Source of the DNA: Phycisphaerae bacterium
GTDB taxonomy: Bacteria; Planctomycetota; Phycisphaerae; UBA1845; PWPN01
Assembly: GCA_012719955.1 (NCBI GenBank)
Contig: JAAXZI010000041.1
Location: 1-64,000 of the forward strand
Direction of reading: 5' to 3'
Length of the DNA: 64,000 bases
Position numbers and translations under genes: made by a program. Positions 47,863 to 56,917 of the stretch are shown in pieces. The notes under the pieces were generated by a model, which was not told where the DNA came from, searched no databases, and was given only the letters and a program-made list of their open reading frames with translations. The first letter of the stretch is position 1, and each line of letters starts with the position of its first letter.

Positions 47863-49314
47863 ATGGCCACCAACACGATTGAAACGGACTTAGTCGTCAT
47901 CGGCGCGGGCCCCGGGGGCTATGCCGCCGCGTTCGCCGCCGCCGACCGCGGGATCAAGACCGTCCTGGTGGACGCCGACGAGCGCCCGGGCGGCGTCTGC
48001 CTCAACCGCGGCTGCATTCCCTCTAAAACCCTCCTGCATGCCGCCCGCATCATCGCTGAAACCCATGAGGCCAAGGCCATGGGCCTGACCTTCGGTGAGC
48101 CCAAGATCGACCTCGACGCCCTGCGCAAATGGAAGAACGACGTCATCGCCAAGAATGCCAACGGCGTTCGCCAGCTCGCCAAGTCGCGCGGTGTGCAGAT
48201 CGTGCGGGCCTGGGCCCGTTTCGAGAATTCCACCACGCTGCTGCTCTCCAGCCAGCCCGGCGGCGAGCCCGACCAGGGCCGGCTGACCTACCGCCACGCG
48301 ATTCTGGCCACCGGTTCGCTGCCGGCCCGCATTCCGGCCTTCGACATCGGCAGCCCGCGGGTGATCGATTCCACCGGGGCCCTCGATCTGCCGGACATTC
48401 CGAAATCGCTGCTGGTCATCGGCGGCGGCTACATCGGCCTGGAGATGGGCACGGTGTACGCCGCGCTGGGCTCGGAAGTCACCGTGGTGGAAATGACCGA
48501 CGGGCTGCTGCCCGGCGCCGACCGCGACCTCGTGCGCGTGCTGGCCAACCGGCTCAAGAAGGATTTCAAGAACATCTACCTGAGCACCAAGGTGACCAGG
48601 CTGGAGGACACGCTCAAGAGCGTCCGTGTCCATTTCGAGAAGGCGGACAATGCCACCGGCTCCGCCCCGCCGCCCACCGAGTTCGACCGCGTGCTGGTGG
48701 CCGTCGGCCGAACGCCCAACAGTAAGAATCTGGGTCTGGAGAATACCAGGGTCAAAGTCACGCAGCGCGGCTTCGTCGAGATCGACAATCAGTGCCGCAC
48801 AGCCGACGAGTACATCCTGGCCATCGGCGATGTGGCCGGCGAGCCCATGCTGGCCCACAAGGCCCACTATGAAGCTGTCATCGCGGTAGAGGTAATTGCC
48901 GGCGTGAAGGGGGCCGCCAAGGACGCCCGGGCGATTCCCGCCGTGGTGTTCACCGACCCGGAGATCGCCTGGGCCGGCCTGACCGAGACACAGGCCGCTC
49001 AGCAGGGCATCGCCGTCGAGGTCGCCAAGTTCCCCTGGGGCGCGTCCGGGCGGGCCACGGCCATCGGGCGGAACGACGGCCTGACCAAGTTCATCGTCGC
49101 GCCGGAGTCCAAGCGCATCCTGGGCGTGGGCATCGTGGGCGTAAACGCCGGCGAGTTGATCGCCGAGGGCACCCTGGCCATCGAAATGGGGGCCACCGCC
49201 GCGGACGTGGGCATGACCATCCACGCCCATCCCACCCTGGCGGAGACCTTCATGGAAGGCGCGGAAATCGCCGCCACCGGCAGCACAACGCACATTTACC
49301 GACCGCCACGATGA
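47863..49314 (+). CDS. lpd: dihydrolipoyl dehydrogenase, E3
   Basis: This 483-residue flavoenzyme reoxidises dihydrolipoamide. The FAD-binding motif is VVIGAGPGGYAAAFAAADRG. The redox disulfide is GGVCLNRGCIPSK (Cys46 and Cys51). The NAD-binding motif is VIGGGYIGLEMG, and the C-terminal base is in HAHPTLAETF. It follows aceF by 50 bases and completes the PDH operon. Confidence 0.96.
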   Translation: MATNTIETDLVVIGAGPGGYAAAFAAADRGIKTVLVDADERPGGVCLNRGCIPSKTLLHAARIIAETHEAKAMGLTFGEPKIDLDALRKWKNDVIAKNANGVRQLAKSRGVQIVRAWARFENSTTLLLSSQPGGEPDQGRLTYRHAILATGSLPARIPAFDIGSPRVIDSTGALDLPDIPKSLLVIGGGYIGLEMGTVYAALGSEVTVVEMTDGLLPGADRDLVRVLANRLKKDFKNIYLSTKVTRLEDTLKSVRVHFEKADNATGSAPPPTEFDRVLVAVGRTPNSKNLGLENTRVKVTQRGFVEIDNQCRTADEYILAIGDVAGEPMLAHKAHYEAVIAVEVIAGVKGAAKDARAIPAVVFTDPEIAWAGLTETQAAQQGIAVEVAKFPWGASGRATAIGRNDGLTKFIVAPESKRILGVGIVGVNAGELIAEGTLAIEMGATAADVGMTIHAHPTLAETFMEGAEIAATGSTTHIYRPPR

Positions 49315-49379
49315 GACTCAAGATTGCATGGGGAGATCTGCGCTACGACCAGTCGGGCTTTCACACACCCACCCCGGGG

Positions 49380-49595
49380 TCACTGGCCGCGAACGACCTT
49401 TAAGACGCGGAAATCATCCTTCGCGATGGTCACGCGCGCGCCCCCGCCGAGCGCCTCTCCCCGGGGGATGAACTCGAAGACCCAGCAGGTCCCCTGGTCT
49501 TCCACGGTCACCTCATCGTCCTTATGGATCGCGTCTGCGGCGGCACGGCGGGCAGCTTCAAGACCGTCGAGAAGTGGATTCAGGACTAAACTCAT
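49380..49595 (-). CDS. small hypothetical protein coupled to the JAMM-like gene
   Basis: This 71-residue protein starts MSLVLNPLLDGLEAARRAAA and ends RVTIAKDDFRVLKVVRGQ, a beta-strand pattern like the last strands of NTF2-fold immunity proteins. Its ATG overlaps the upstream gene's TGA (ATGA). Coupling to a JAMM/HTHP-motif gene suggests a cognate partner, possibly immunity, but this is a guess. Confidence 0.5.
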   Translation of the reverse strand: MSLVLNPLLDGLEAARRAAADAIHKDDEVTVEDQGTCWVFEFIPRGEALGGGARVTIAKDDFRVLKVVRGQ

Positions 49596-50026
49596 AGTGA
49601 AAGCACCTCGTCACGTCTTCCAACCACAGAAACGCGCGCGTCCGCAGCGATCTCGTAAACCAGCGTCCTGCTGATCACAAAGCCTCGCAGCCGACGACGT
49701 TCATGCCAGCGCCGATCCGACTGGCTCGGACATTGCTCCCATTCACGCCCCATCTCGTCGATGGGCGGGTTGGGGTGCGTATGGAACGCGGCAACCACAG
49801 TTCTTCCATTATAGCAATTGTTGGCGTCCAGCGGCGGCGGCACGATGCGGCACTGGTCGCCGCGCGGCTAGCGCTCAATGTCACATGAATGGTCCGGGTT
49901 TAGCACGATGTACCCGCCCTCCTCGTGACGCCCAGCGGCTTCGTCGGGCTGGGATTCGTCCCAAGCCCGGGCCATTCCGGCTATTACCGCAGGGTCCGCC
50001 AAAGGGTCCACGGGATACTCGGACAT
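49592..50026 (-). pseudogene. JAMM/DUF4329-like protein interrupted by an in-frame TAG
   Basis: One frame runs from ATG 50026 (MSEYPVDPLADPAVIAGMAR) to 49592, broken once by TAG at 49868-49870 between CDIER and PRGDQCRIVPPPLDANN. In similar proteins I recall this point reads ERWPRG, so TGG probably became TAG. The second half has VAAFHTHPNPP and, 12 residues on, SQSD, matching an HxHP...SxxD metal motif. Without the stop it would be about 144 residues. It ends in ATGA overlap with the 71-residue partner gene. Confidence 0.6.
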
Positions 50027-50158
50027 GGACGCAACTCTGGCCCCGATTCCCTCTGTCGGCAAGACTCAGCAAGCGCGGGGGATACAGGCCCCTGGCGGTG
50101 TAATCGTCTTCTGACTTAGAATGTGATTGCTCGATGACTCGCGCGCTGAGGCTTGAAG

Positions 50159-50554
50159 ATGAACGAATTGAAACACCTTGGCAAAACGTCAAACCAGCCG
50201 GTGGAGACGATCGATCTGATCGAATGGAAGGGCGAGCGCATTACCGTGCGCCTGGAGGTCGCAGATTTCACCTCGCTGTGCCCGGTTACCGGCCAGCCGG
50301 ACTTCGGTTCACTCGTCATCGAGTACGTGCCCCATCAGCACCTGGCCGAGACCAAGTCGGTGAAGCTCTACCTGTGGCGTTATCGCAATGAACGCGGCTT
50401 CAACGAGGTGCTCATCGACTCTATTGCCCGCGACCTGTACCGCCAGCTTCGGCCGCACTGGCTGCGGGTGACCGGCCAGTTCCACCCCCGCGGGGGGATC
50501 AGCGTCACGGCGATTTCGGAACACGGTGAGCGCTCGTATCGGCCGGAAGGATAG
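50159..50554 (+). CDS. queF: NADPH-dependent 7-cyano-7-deazaguanine reductase
   Basis: This 131-residue enzyme reduces preQ0 to preQ1 in queuosine synthesis. The catalytic Cys41 and Asp48 are in SLCPVTGQPDFG. The substrate and cofactor motif ETKSVKLYLWRYRNERGFNE is conserved. It is the short, single-domain (unimodular) type. ATG 50159 follows a GAGG site. A TTG two codons upstream is unlikely. queE follows 84 bases later. Confidence 0.96.
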   Translation: MNELKHLGKTSNQPVETIDLIEWKGERITVRLEVADFTSLCPVTGQPDFGSLVIEYVPHQHLAETKSVKLYLWRYRNERGFNEVLIDSIARDLYRQLRPHWLRVTGQFHPRGGISVTAISEHGERSYRPEG

Positions 50555-50638
50555 TACGGGGCTGAGGTGCGGCCCATGTGAAGAGTGGGATCAAGATTGA
50601 GATTAAGAGAAGGATGACCTGCATTCGAAAGTGCGGAC

Positions 50639-51241
50639 ATGCCCGACCGCAGCTACATGATCAACGAGATCTTTTACTCCCTCCAGGGCGAGGGCGGCCG
50701 GGCGGGTACGGCCAATCTCTTCCTGCGCTTCGCCGGCTGCAACCAGACCTGCCGTAAGGAGACCCACGGCTTCGACTGCGATACCGAGTTCGCCAGCGGC
50801 CGGCGCATGACGCTGGCCGAGATCCTGGCCGAGTTCCGCCAGATCGGGCCCGGCTGCAACTGGGTCATCCTCACCGGCGGCGAGCCCGCCCTGCAGGTGG
50901 ACCGCGAGCTGATCGACGCGTTGCACGCCGCCGGCTACAAGCTCGCGATTGAGACCAACGGCAGTATCGAACTGCCCCCCGGCATCGACTGGATCACCGT
51001 CAGCCCCAAGGTGGCCGAGCATGCCATCCGCCAGCGGTTCGCCCACGAGGTCAAGTACGTCCGCGGCTACGGACAGGGCATTCCCAAGACCGTGGTACAG
51101 GCGGAACACAAGCTCATCTCGCCCGCCTTCGAGGGCAACATCCTCGATCCCCGCACGCTGGAATGGTGCATTCGTCTGGTTAAAGAGAACCCCAACTGGC
51201 GGCTATCGGTGCAGATGCACAAGAACTGGAATATACGCTGA
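50639..51241 (+). CDS. queE: 7-carboxy-7-deazaguanine synthase
   Basis: This 200-residue radical SAM enzyme makes the deazaguanine ring of queuosine. It starts with the family phrase YMINEIFYSLQGEGGRAGTA. The cluster cysteines are Cys34, Cys38 and Cys47 in CNQTCRKETHGFDCD, so the usual CxxxCxxC is expanded to Cx3Cx8C. GGEPALQV matches the SAM-binding GGEP motif. It is paired with queF in a two-gene operon. Confidence 0.93.
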   Translation: MPDRSYMINEIFYSLQGEGGRAGTANLFLRFAGCNQTCRKETHGFDCDTEFASGRRMTLAEILAEFRQIGPGCNWVILTGGEPALQVDRELIDALHAAGYKLAIETNGSIELPPGIDWITVSPKVAEHAIRQRFAHEVKYVRGYGQGIPKTVVQAEHKLISPAFEGNILDPRTLEWCIRLVKENPNWRLSVQMHKNWNIR

Positions 51242-51281
51242 GGAAGCGCCGGCGCTCATCCTGGACACTGCGCCCAAGCTC

Positions 51282-51440
51282 GTAGCGGCCGGGCTCCGTA
51301 CCGGCCGTTACAGAAAATGACTCACTTTGCGCTGTCGGGCTGGAGCAGATGACGTGTGAGAGATGGAGAGTGTGAGCGATGGAGAGAGAAGACTGTCGCT
51401 CCCTCTCTCCATCGCTCCATCTCTCCTTCTCTCCATCTTT
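51282..51440. repeat. dispersed palindrome and GAGAGATGG/CCATCTCTC inverted repeats
   Basis: GTAGCGGCCGGGCTCCGTAC plus CGGCCGTTACAG (51282-51312) belongs to the family at 9508 and 38652. It is followed by GAGAGATGGAGAG and its complements (51358-51440), which can pair with each other. The region separates queE and lgt, which converge. Confidence 0.7.
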
Positions 51441-51442
51441 TC

Positions 51443-52501
51443 CTACCTGCGCTTGCCGCGCTCTTTCGGCTTCTCCGGCTTCTTGGCCTCTTCCTGCTCC
51501 CACGGCGGCACGTACGGCACCGCCTTGGGAGAACGAAGCGGCAACCGCCGCAGGATCACGAACAGACTCACGCCGGTGACGAAAATAAGGACACTCACGA
51601 ACTGCGAGATGGTCAGCCCGGCCGTATCGTGCGGGTTGTCCATACGAATGATCTCCTCGAATACCCGCATGATCGGATACAGCGTCAGGAACAGGGCCAG
51701 CACGATGCCCTGTCGCTTGCGCCGATAGAACACCACACTGAGCAGGAAGGCCAGCAACGCGGCATTGATGGATGCATAGAGCTGCGCGGGGTGCAGACTG
51801 CTGGAATGCATCGTCGACGCCTCCGCTACGAGCTCCTTCGGCGTTCGCCCGAACTTGCGCGCCTGGCCGGCCAAGGCATCCGCATATTTAGGGTCATCGG
51901 GAGCGGGATTGATCGGCCACGCCTGGGTTCCCGACCGCGAGACGTAAATGAACTCCGCCGGAAGGGCCACCGTCCGCTCATCCCACTGCCGAACGAAGGG
52001 CGCGCTGCCATACGGAAAATGGACCGCCCAGGGAAGATGCTCCGGACACACGCCGCCCCAGCAGCAACCGTTCAGAAAACAACCCACCCGGGTCACCGCC
52101 AGACCGAAGGCCAGCGACGGCGCAAAGATGTCCAGGTACAAGCGCCAGGAGGCCTTGTTCCACCACAGGTACACCAGCAGCGCCGATACCGCGCCCAGGA
52201 ACCCGCCGTAGAACTCCATACCCCCCGCGGTGATGTTCACGGCCGCCCAGAAGCCGCGCCCGGCGAAATGCTGGTCCCAATAGTGGATGACGTAAAAGAG
52301 CCGGGCCCCGACAATCGCCGCGATCAGGGCCACGAACCCGCAGTTCACGACCAGCTCCGGATTGGCCTTCACCCGCTGGGCGCGCCGGGCAGCCCACCAT
52401 GTGCCTCCCAGGAAGCCGATCATCAGCATCAGCCCGTAGCTGCGGATGTCGAACTCGTGGGGCCAGAACGGTAACTCAAGATGGATAATGGTCGGCCACA
52501 T
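51443..52501 (-). CDS. lgt: prolipoprotein diacylglyceryl transferase
   Basis: This 352-residue inner-membrane enzyme attaches diacylglycerol to the lipobox cysteine of lipoproteins. It has seven or more helices, the Lgt signature ITAGGMEFYGGFLGA and the conserved VTRVGCFLNGCCWG. A HPAQLYAS motif is near the C-terminus. Compared with E. coli (291 residues) it carries a longer loop (about 185-235) and a lysine-rich C-terminal tail. It is monocistronic here. Confidence 0.94.
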   Translation of the reverse strand: MWPTIIHLELPFWPHEFDIRSYGLMLMIGFLGGTWWAARRAQRVKANPELVVNCGFVALIAAIVGARLFYVIHYWDQHFAGRGFWAAVNITAGGMEFYGGFLGAVSALLVYLWWNKASWRLYLDIFAPSLAFGLAVTRVGCFLNGCCWGGVCPEHLPWAVHFPYGSAPFVRQWDERTVALPAEFIYVSRSGTQAWPINPAPDDPKYADALAGQARKFGRTPKELVAEASTMHSSSLHPAQLYASINAALLAFLLSVVFYRRKRQGIVLALFLTLYPIMRVFEEIIRMDNPHDTAGLTISQFVSVLIFVTGVSLFVILRRLPLRSPKAVPYVPPWEQEEAKKPEKPKERGKRR

Positions 52502-52731
52502 GGATCAGCTTTCGCTCCGTGAACGGGGCAAGCCCGTCAGAGACTCACATTACTCCTGTAAGGCCACTCCCCGCGCCCGCCACAGTTTAGGTCCTTCAGC
52601 GCGACCGTGCCAGAAGAGCGCCCGGCCGGAGCAGCTCCTGGAGAACACGTGGGCACGCCGGTCCGGCCAGCGGCGCCCTCGCCGTCAACCTCGTCAGCAT
52701 CGCCGGCACAAATCTCGAACCCTGAACCCGC
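52502..52731. other. short gap between lgt and panC
   Basis: No gene or clear terminator is seen in these 230 bases. Confidence 0.4.
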
Positions 52732-53577
52732 TCACCCCTCGACCACCATGTTGTCTATCAAGCGCGTATTCCCGATCCGCACCGCCAGCGCGATCAGGCA
52801 GCGCCCCTCCACCACCGCTTTGGGCCTGAGATCGTCGGCATCCACGATTTCAATGTAATCAATGCCGCAAGGCCCGGCCGCGTCGATCTGCCTGCGCATT
52901 TCCCGCACCAGGCTCTCGACGTCGCGCTGCCCGGCCCGCACTTGGGCCTCGGCCCAACGCAGTGCCGCCGAAAGGCTGAGCGCCTGGGCCCGCTCACCGG
53001 CCGAGAGATAGCTGTTCCGGCTGGATATGGCCAAGCCGTCCGGCTCGCGCACCGTCGGACAGACCACGATCTCCACCGGCATGCACAAGTCGCGGACCAT
53101 GCGACGGATAACCGCCGCCTGCTGGGCGTCCTTCTGGCCGAAAAAGGCGACATCCGGCTGCACGATGTTGAACAGCTTGGTCACCACCGTGGTCACGCCG
53201 TTGAAGTGCCCGGGCCGATGAGCACCACACAGCCCCTCGGTCAGACGCGAAACCGTCACCGTCGTGACGGAATCGGGCGGATACATTTCCGCAACGGACG
53301 GGCAGAATGCGGCTCCCACCCCCTCTTCCCGGCAAGCGGCCAGATCCGCCTCCAGCGGGCGCGGATAGCGCTCAAAATCCTCTCCCGGTCCAAACTGCGT
53401 GGGGTTCACAAAGATGGACACTATCACTTCATCACAGGCCGCCCGCGCCGCCCGCATCAGCGAGCGGTGCCCCTCATGCAGCGCCCCCATGGTCGGCACA
53501 AACCCGATCCGCCGCCCGGCCTTGCGCGCCTCCCCCACGTATTTGCGAACCTGTTCGATCGTCTCTAACTTGTTCAT
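52732..53577 (-). CDS. panC: pantothenate synthetase
   Basis: This 281-residue enzyme joins pantoate and beta-alanine using ATP in coenzyme A synthesis. The nucleotidyltransferase HxGH is in MGALHEGHRSLM. FVNPTQFGPGEDF and FFGQKDAQQ mark the pantoate and ATP sites, with the KMSKS-like ISSRNSYLS. ATG 53577 is used. A TTG two codons upstream is in frame but weak. Confidence 0.95.
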   Translation of the reverse strand: MNKLETIEQVRKYVGEARKAGRRIGFVPTMGALHEGHRSLMRAARAACDEVIVSIFVNPTQFGPGEDFERYPRPLEADLAACREEGVGAAFCPSVAEMYPPDSVTTVTVSRLTEGLCGAHRPGHFNGVTTVVTKLFNIVQPDVAFFGQKDAQQAAVIRRMVRDLCMPVEIVVCPTVREPDGLAISSRNSYLSAGERAQALSLSAALRWAEAQVRAGQRDVESLVREMRRQIDAAGPCGIDYIEIVDADDLRPKAVVEGRCLIALAVRIGNTRLIDNMVVEG

Positions 53578-53793
53578 TTTCAATAACCTGCGTCAAATTG
53601 AAGCCACAGGATCCGTCCCCGCTCTTCGTTTGCGGTCTTCTACGTCCGATAAAGCCAATCCTCGGGGCCACTGCGCTGCGGCTCCAGCAGCCTCATCCAG
53701 GATTGACAGCCTGACCGATAAACCCCTAAGCTTCAAGGGCCGCGATCTACCTTTGACCACTAACCCGATCGCCCGCTGGGGTGTCTATATCCT

Positions 53794-54414
53794 ATGACGA
53801 GACCAGAGCGGCCGCTTTTCACAGAGGACACCGGCCAACGGGACGCCGCTTGGGTGCGCGCCGCCGTGGCTGGTGATACTCAGGCGTTCGGTCGCCTTGT
53901 GGAGGCATACCAGCGCCCGGCCGTCTCGAAAGCCTATCGGCTGCTGGGCAACAGTGAGGATGCCGCTGAGGTCGTGCAGGAAGCATTTCTGCGGGCCTAT
54001 CGGGCTCTCCAGCGCCTCAACGAACCCAGCCGCTTTGGTCCCTGGCTGATGCGGATCGTCAGCAATCTCTCGCTGAACGCCCGGCGATCGCGCAAATCGG
54101 CCAGCATGTTGACGCTTGAAGAGGAACGTGGAACTGAGAAACTGACCAGCGGCGAGGGGGAGCCGGTGGTTGCCGCTTTTGGACCTGAACTCGAGGCCCA
54201 GGGGCGCGAACTGCAGCAGGCCCTGGACGCGGCCCTGCAGACGCTACCCGAGAAGCAGCGCCTTTCCCTGGTGCTCTTCACCATCGAGGGATGGGCCCAA
54301 AAGGACATCGCCGAGTTCCTCGAGTGCAGTGTGGAGAACGTGAAATGGAATGTGTTCCAGGCCCGCAAACGGCTCCGCGAGCAGCTTGGCGGGCTGTTGG
54401 AAGACGAAGAGTGA
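53794..54414 (+). CDS. ECF-type RNA polymerase sigma factor
   Basis: This 206-residue sigma factor has region 2 (QAFGRLVEAYQRPAVSKAYR, EDAAEVVQEAFLRAYR) and region 4 (LQTLPEKQRLSLVLFTIEGW, KDIAEFLECSVENVKWNVFQ). It should direct transcription in response to an extracellular or membrane signal. A putative membrane anti-sigma follows 113 bases later. The spacer contains palindromes of the GGCACCGGCGTC family (54433-54482). Confidence 0.93.
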   Translation: MTRPERPLFTEDTGQRDAAWVRAAVAGDTQAFGRLVEAYQRPAVSKAYRLLGNSEDAAEVVQEAFLRAYRALQRLNEPSRFGPWLMRIVSNLSLNARRSRKSASMLTLEEERGTEKLTSGEGEPVVAAFGPELEAQGRELQQALDAALQTLPEKQRLSLVLFTIEGWAQKDIAEFLECSVENVKWNVFQARKRLREQLGGLLEDEE

Positions 54415-54432
54415 GCATCGCATTCAGGAACG

Positions 54433-54482
54433 TGGCACCGGCGTCCGGCCGGTGATGGGGACGGGCGTTTCGCCCGTCGTGG
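54433..54482. repeat. palindromes of the GGCACCGGCGTC family
   Basis: GGCACCGGCGTCCGGCCGGT and GACGGGCGTTTCGCCCGTC lie in the sigma/anti-sigma spacer, related to the elements at 38470-38512. Confidence 0.6.
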
Positions 54483-54527
54483 GTCGAGCCAGTGAAGGCT
54501 CATGCCTGAAAGCGTGAGGGCATTACG

Positions 54528-55166
54528 ATGAACCGGCCTCTGAACGAACAAGACGAATTCCTGTTGAGCCGGCTACTGGATAACGATCTGTCGCCGGAAG
54601 AGGCCGCTTCGCTGCGCACGCGAATGGAGCGCGAAGCCGATCTGCGCAATGCTTACCAGGAGATGAGCCGGATCGATTCTCTGCTGGCGGCCCGCCGAGC
54701 CGACCAGCCCCGGATTGATTGGTCTCACTTCCATCAGCAGGTCATGGACCAGGTTGAGGCCCAGGCCGCCAGCGGACGTACCATCCGGCTGGCGGATTTC
54801 CTGCGCGTGGCTCTACCTCTGGCCGCCGCGGCCTCCATCGCCCTCGTGGTATGGTTCTGGCCGCGCGGAACGGAATTCGCCCCCGGGGACGGCTTGCCCG
54901 CACCCCGGATCGTGCAGCATTCTGACGAGGCGCTGCCGACTCTGGCTGACGGGCGGCCGCACGATTCGGAACTCGTGATTCAGTTCCATCGCCCGGAGAT
55001 GCCCGAGACCGAGGAGGCCATCCGTATCACCTACGCCCGGTCCGACAGCCTCTACGAGGAATATCGGGCCATGGATGAACGGAATCGACGCCGCGAATCC
55101 GGACGGATTCTGCTGGCCAGCAACGTACGTCTGGATGAGCCGATTCAACAGGGCCTGTTTGACTGA
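54528..55166 (+). CDS. putative membrane anti-sigma factor
   Basis: This 212-residue protein has a cytoplasmic N-terminus (LLSRLLDNDLSPEEAASLRT) typical of short anti-sigma domains. A single membrane helix follows (about 92-112), then an extracytoplasmic C-terminal half. It lies between an ECF sigma factor and an STN-domain protein, which supports sigma control. The zinc His/Cys motif of ZAS anti-sigmas is not seen. Confidence 0.65.
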   Translation: MNRPLNEQDEFLLSRLLDNDLSPEEAASLRTRMEREADLRNAYQEMSRIDSLLAARRADQPRIDWSHFHQQVMDQVEAQAASGRTIRLADFLRVALPLAAAASIALVVWFWPRGTEFAPGDGLPAPRIVQHSDEALPTLADGRPHDSELVIQFHRPEMPETEEAIRITYARSDSLYEEYRAMDERNRRRESGRILLASNVRLDEPIQQGLFD

Positions 55167-55218
55167 GGCCTGATCGCCGGTGAGAGGACCGGGCCGTCAG
55201 CCTGGTCGGGAGTTTTAC

Positions 55219-56517
55219 ATGCCGTCCAATCCTGTGATCCGCTGCCTGCCCGTGGGAATTGTCGCCATTTTCGCGATTTTGACCGGCACAATCGTTGCCC
55301 AGGTTGTGCCGGCTTCGCGTACGCCCGAGAATCCAGCACCCGAGCCGCCACATCCGGGGCAAGTTCTTTTCGGTTCGCCTCAACCCGCACCCAAGCCCGC
55401 TCCCATCGCCCGACAACACGATGAAGACGCCAGAATGGAGGGATTGATCGCCGCGGCACTCGATCAGAAGACCGACCTTAACATCAAGGACAAGCCCATC
55501 CTGGAAGCGTTCGAAATGCTCGCAGAGCAGACCGGCGTCCAGATCGAGGTCGAGGCCGGTACCGTTGGGCTGTTGCCTTATGACGCCGGCACCAGGGTGT
55601 CGGCCAGCATCAAGGGGCGGCCGCTGCGCGAGAGCCTCATCGCGCTGCTCCGGCCCATCGGCCTGCAGTTTGACGTGGAGAACCGGCGCGTGGTCATCCG
55701 GCCTACCCCCCCGCTGCGCCGTTGCGTAGAGCGAGTCACCTGGAAGGAGCTGGCCCTCCTGGAACGGCTCTCCACCACGCCCTGGAATGACGAGCTGGCC
55801 GAATCCCTCAAATTCCAGTTTCAGGACTCGCCCGTGACGTCCGCCTCGGTGAACCGCGATACCCTGTTGCGTCTGGCGCGCAACGTCGGTCAGGGCACGG
55901 CCGCCGAAGTCCTCGAACAGGCCACCGACCAGTTCGGCTGGACTTGGCGTCCGAAGGGCGATCTGATCATCGTCCTGCCCAAAACCCGGCAGATCGAGCA
56001 GCAGTTGCAGAAGCGCATCTCCGTCGATTACACCCGGACCAGCCTGGAGGATGCCCTCCTCGATCTGGCCACCAAGGCCCACGTTGCCTTGCGTTACGAA
56101 CCCGGCACGCTGGCTTCGCTGTCCCCCTTCATCGCCGAGCGCTTCAGCCTCTCCGTCGAGAACATGCCCATCCGCCAAGTACTGGAGCTCATGGCCGGGC
56201 AGACCGGTTTGGCTTACTACATCGAGCAGGATGGCGTCCGCATCACCGCCAACCCGTTGAGTTCCGCGGGGTCCGCGCAGGCGGGTGCCGACGATACCGC
56301 CAAGATCGCCGACGCCATCGTGCGTTCGCGTTACACCAACTCGGTGGTCGGTCAGATCCTGCTGCCGGCCGCCAAGAACAAGCCCCAGATCGCGTTCTTC
56401 ATTCGTGAGAACGATTTGTCGCCTGAGATGAACGAGCAACGCAAGGCGCTGCTCCGCGATTTTGCCGGCCAGTCGGTGCAGGCCAGCCTCCAGGCCATGA
56501 CCCAACCCCACGACTGA
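55219..56517 (+). CDS. exported protein with STN (secretin/TonB short N-terminal) domains
   Basis: This 432-residue protein has an N-terminal membrane or signal segment (VIRCLPVGIVAIFAILTGTI). Two repeated regions follow (about 85-165 and 260-350). Each has a beta-alpha pattern around LNIKDKPILEAFEMLAEQTG or VDYTRTSLEDALLDLATKAH, as in STN and secretin N-domains. STN domains in TonB receptors signal to FecR-type anti-sigmas. Its place after a sigma and anti-sigma pair fits a signalling role. GGGAG precedes ATG 55219. Confidence 0.7.
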   Translation: MPSNPVIRCLPVGIVAIFAILTGTIVAQVVPASRTPENPAPEPPHPGQVLFGSPQPAPKPAPIARQHDEDARMEGLIAAALDQKTDLNIKDKPILEAFEMLAEQTGVQIEVEAGTVGLLPYDAGTRVSASIKGRPLRESLIALLRPIGLQFDVENRRVVIRPTPPLRRCVERVTWKELALLERLSTTPWNDELAESLKFQFQDSPVTSASVNRDTLLRLARNVGQGTAAEVLEQATDQFGWTWRPKGDLIIVLPKTRQIEQQLQKRISVDYTRTSLEDALLDLATKAHVALRYEPGTLASLSPFIAERFSLSVENMPIRQVLELMAGQTGLAYYIEQDGVRITANPLSSAGSAQAGADDTAKIADAIVRSRYTNSVVGQILLPAAKNKPQIAFFIRENDLSPEMNEQRKALLRDFAGQSVQASLQAMTQPHD

Positions 56518-56917
56518 GCGTCAGCCCCGCAAGAGCGTGTACCCCGCCCTTGCGCGGTGCCAGACCGCGCCGGTCGATGCCGCAACCCCATGAGCGGCCC
56601 CAGAGTCTGATTCAATGCCGGGTTATCGGAACAAATTCCGAAACAGATCGCATCCCGCCAGGAACGCCCCCGGGGCAAACCCCGTAATGTGAAGCACGGC
56701 GCGCCAGTCTCGCTCATCAGTGCGTAGTATCCACATGTACCGCACGCCTGAGAAAGCGGCGCGGAAGGGAGCACCGTACATTAACGCCAATATGTACGCG
56801 CGGGTGTTGCACACCATTGACTCTGCGCAAGTTAGTGGTTACTAATTACGGGTTGGGGTTCTAGGGACCACGAGAAAGGGAGCCGGCCAGCGACTCGGCC
56901 GGCGGGTGTTAAACGAG
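56518..56917. promoter_or_regulatory. upstream region of the activase gene with possible promoter
   Basis: TTGACT (56817-56822), a 17-base spacer and TACTAA (56840-56845) form a possible promoter about 70 bases before the start. The rest of this 400-bp gap has no recognised gene. A minus-strand frame at 56623-56817 has no support. Confidence 0.4.

Noticed and set aside
56623-56817. 64-residue minus-strand frame
   Set aside because: There is no ribosome site, no family resemblance, and it lies in a promoter-like gap.
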